The notes under the pieces: generated by a model
Databases searched by the model: none
Told to the model about the DNA's origin: nothing
What the model saw: the letters and a program-made list of their open reading frames with translations, nothing else
NCBI GenBank assembly: GCA_031276545.1
Contig: JAISMW010000088.1
Location: 1 to 5,584, forward strand
Length of the DNA: 5,584 nt
Source: Tannerellaceae bacterium
Lineage (GTDB): Bacteria; Bacteroidota; Bacteroidia; Bacteroidales; Tannerellaceae
Reading direction: 5' to 3'
In this document: positions 5,571 through 5,584 of the stretch, piece by piece
Numbering within the stretch: the first letter of the stretch is position 1
How the letters are laid out: every line of letters starts with the position of its first letter
Program-made: the position numbers and the translations under genes

Positions 5571-5584
5571 ATCCAAGTAAGTCC

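Overview
The window comes from a member of the Bacteroidales. Three start regions carry an exact Bacteroidetes sigma-ABfr -7 element (TAnnTTTG, each time running on as TTTGCA). None of the genes has a convincing Shine-Dalgarno sequence. The gene families (an AAA_14/DUF4143 ATPase, a U32 protein of the long RlhA-like type, an acetyl-type MetA, and an HU-related protein of the HU-HIG class) are all common in that order. The genus cannot be fixed from this sequence.

Layout, left to right. 1-131 is AT-rich with nothing I can name. 132-375 (-) holds a broken small coding region whose frame changes at a G5/C5 run. 376-490 is intergenic, with a tandem heptamer and a promoter. 491-1616 (+) is an AAA+ ATPase of the AAA_14/DUF4143 family, split by one extra base in a G6 run. 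It converges, with a 17-base gap, on a minus-strand operon: metA (3468-4400), then a U32 protein (1634-3463) that starts 4 bases after the metA stop. 4401-4784 is a divergent control region. It contains the metA promoter, a GC-rich minus-strand hairpin plus intrinsic-terminator structure, and an array of five near-palindromic boxes spaced exactly 22 bp apart, leading into the promoter of the HU-related gene (4785-5168, +). 5169-5584 holds hairpins that probably terminate that gene, the decayed 3' end of a likely nuclease gene on the minus strand (5243-5476), and a run of four consecutive inverted repeats at the right edge.

How the parts work together. metA commits homoserine to methionine synthesis. 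The glutamate at residue 111 predicts an acetyl rather than succinyl donor. The U32 gene is translationally close to metA and probably shares its transcript, but its RNA-modification-type role does not obviously depend on methionine. The HU-related protein is an architectural DNA-binding protein, and the phased boxes in front of its gene are the most striking unexplained structure. Both ends of the window look like decaying accessory DNA around a sound, visibly GC-richer metA-U32 core. No complete defence or mobile system is present. The best candidates for something undescribed are the 22-bp box array and the adjacent structured, terminator-ended minus-strand segment upstream of metA.
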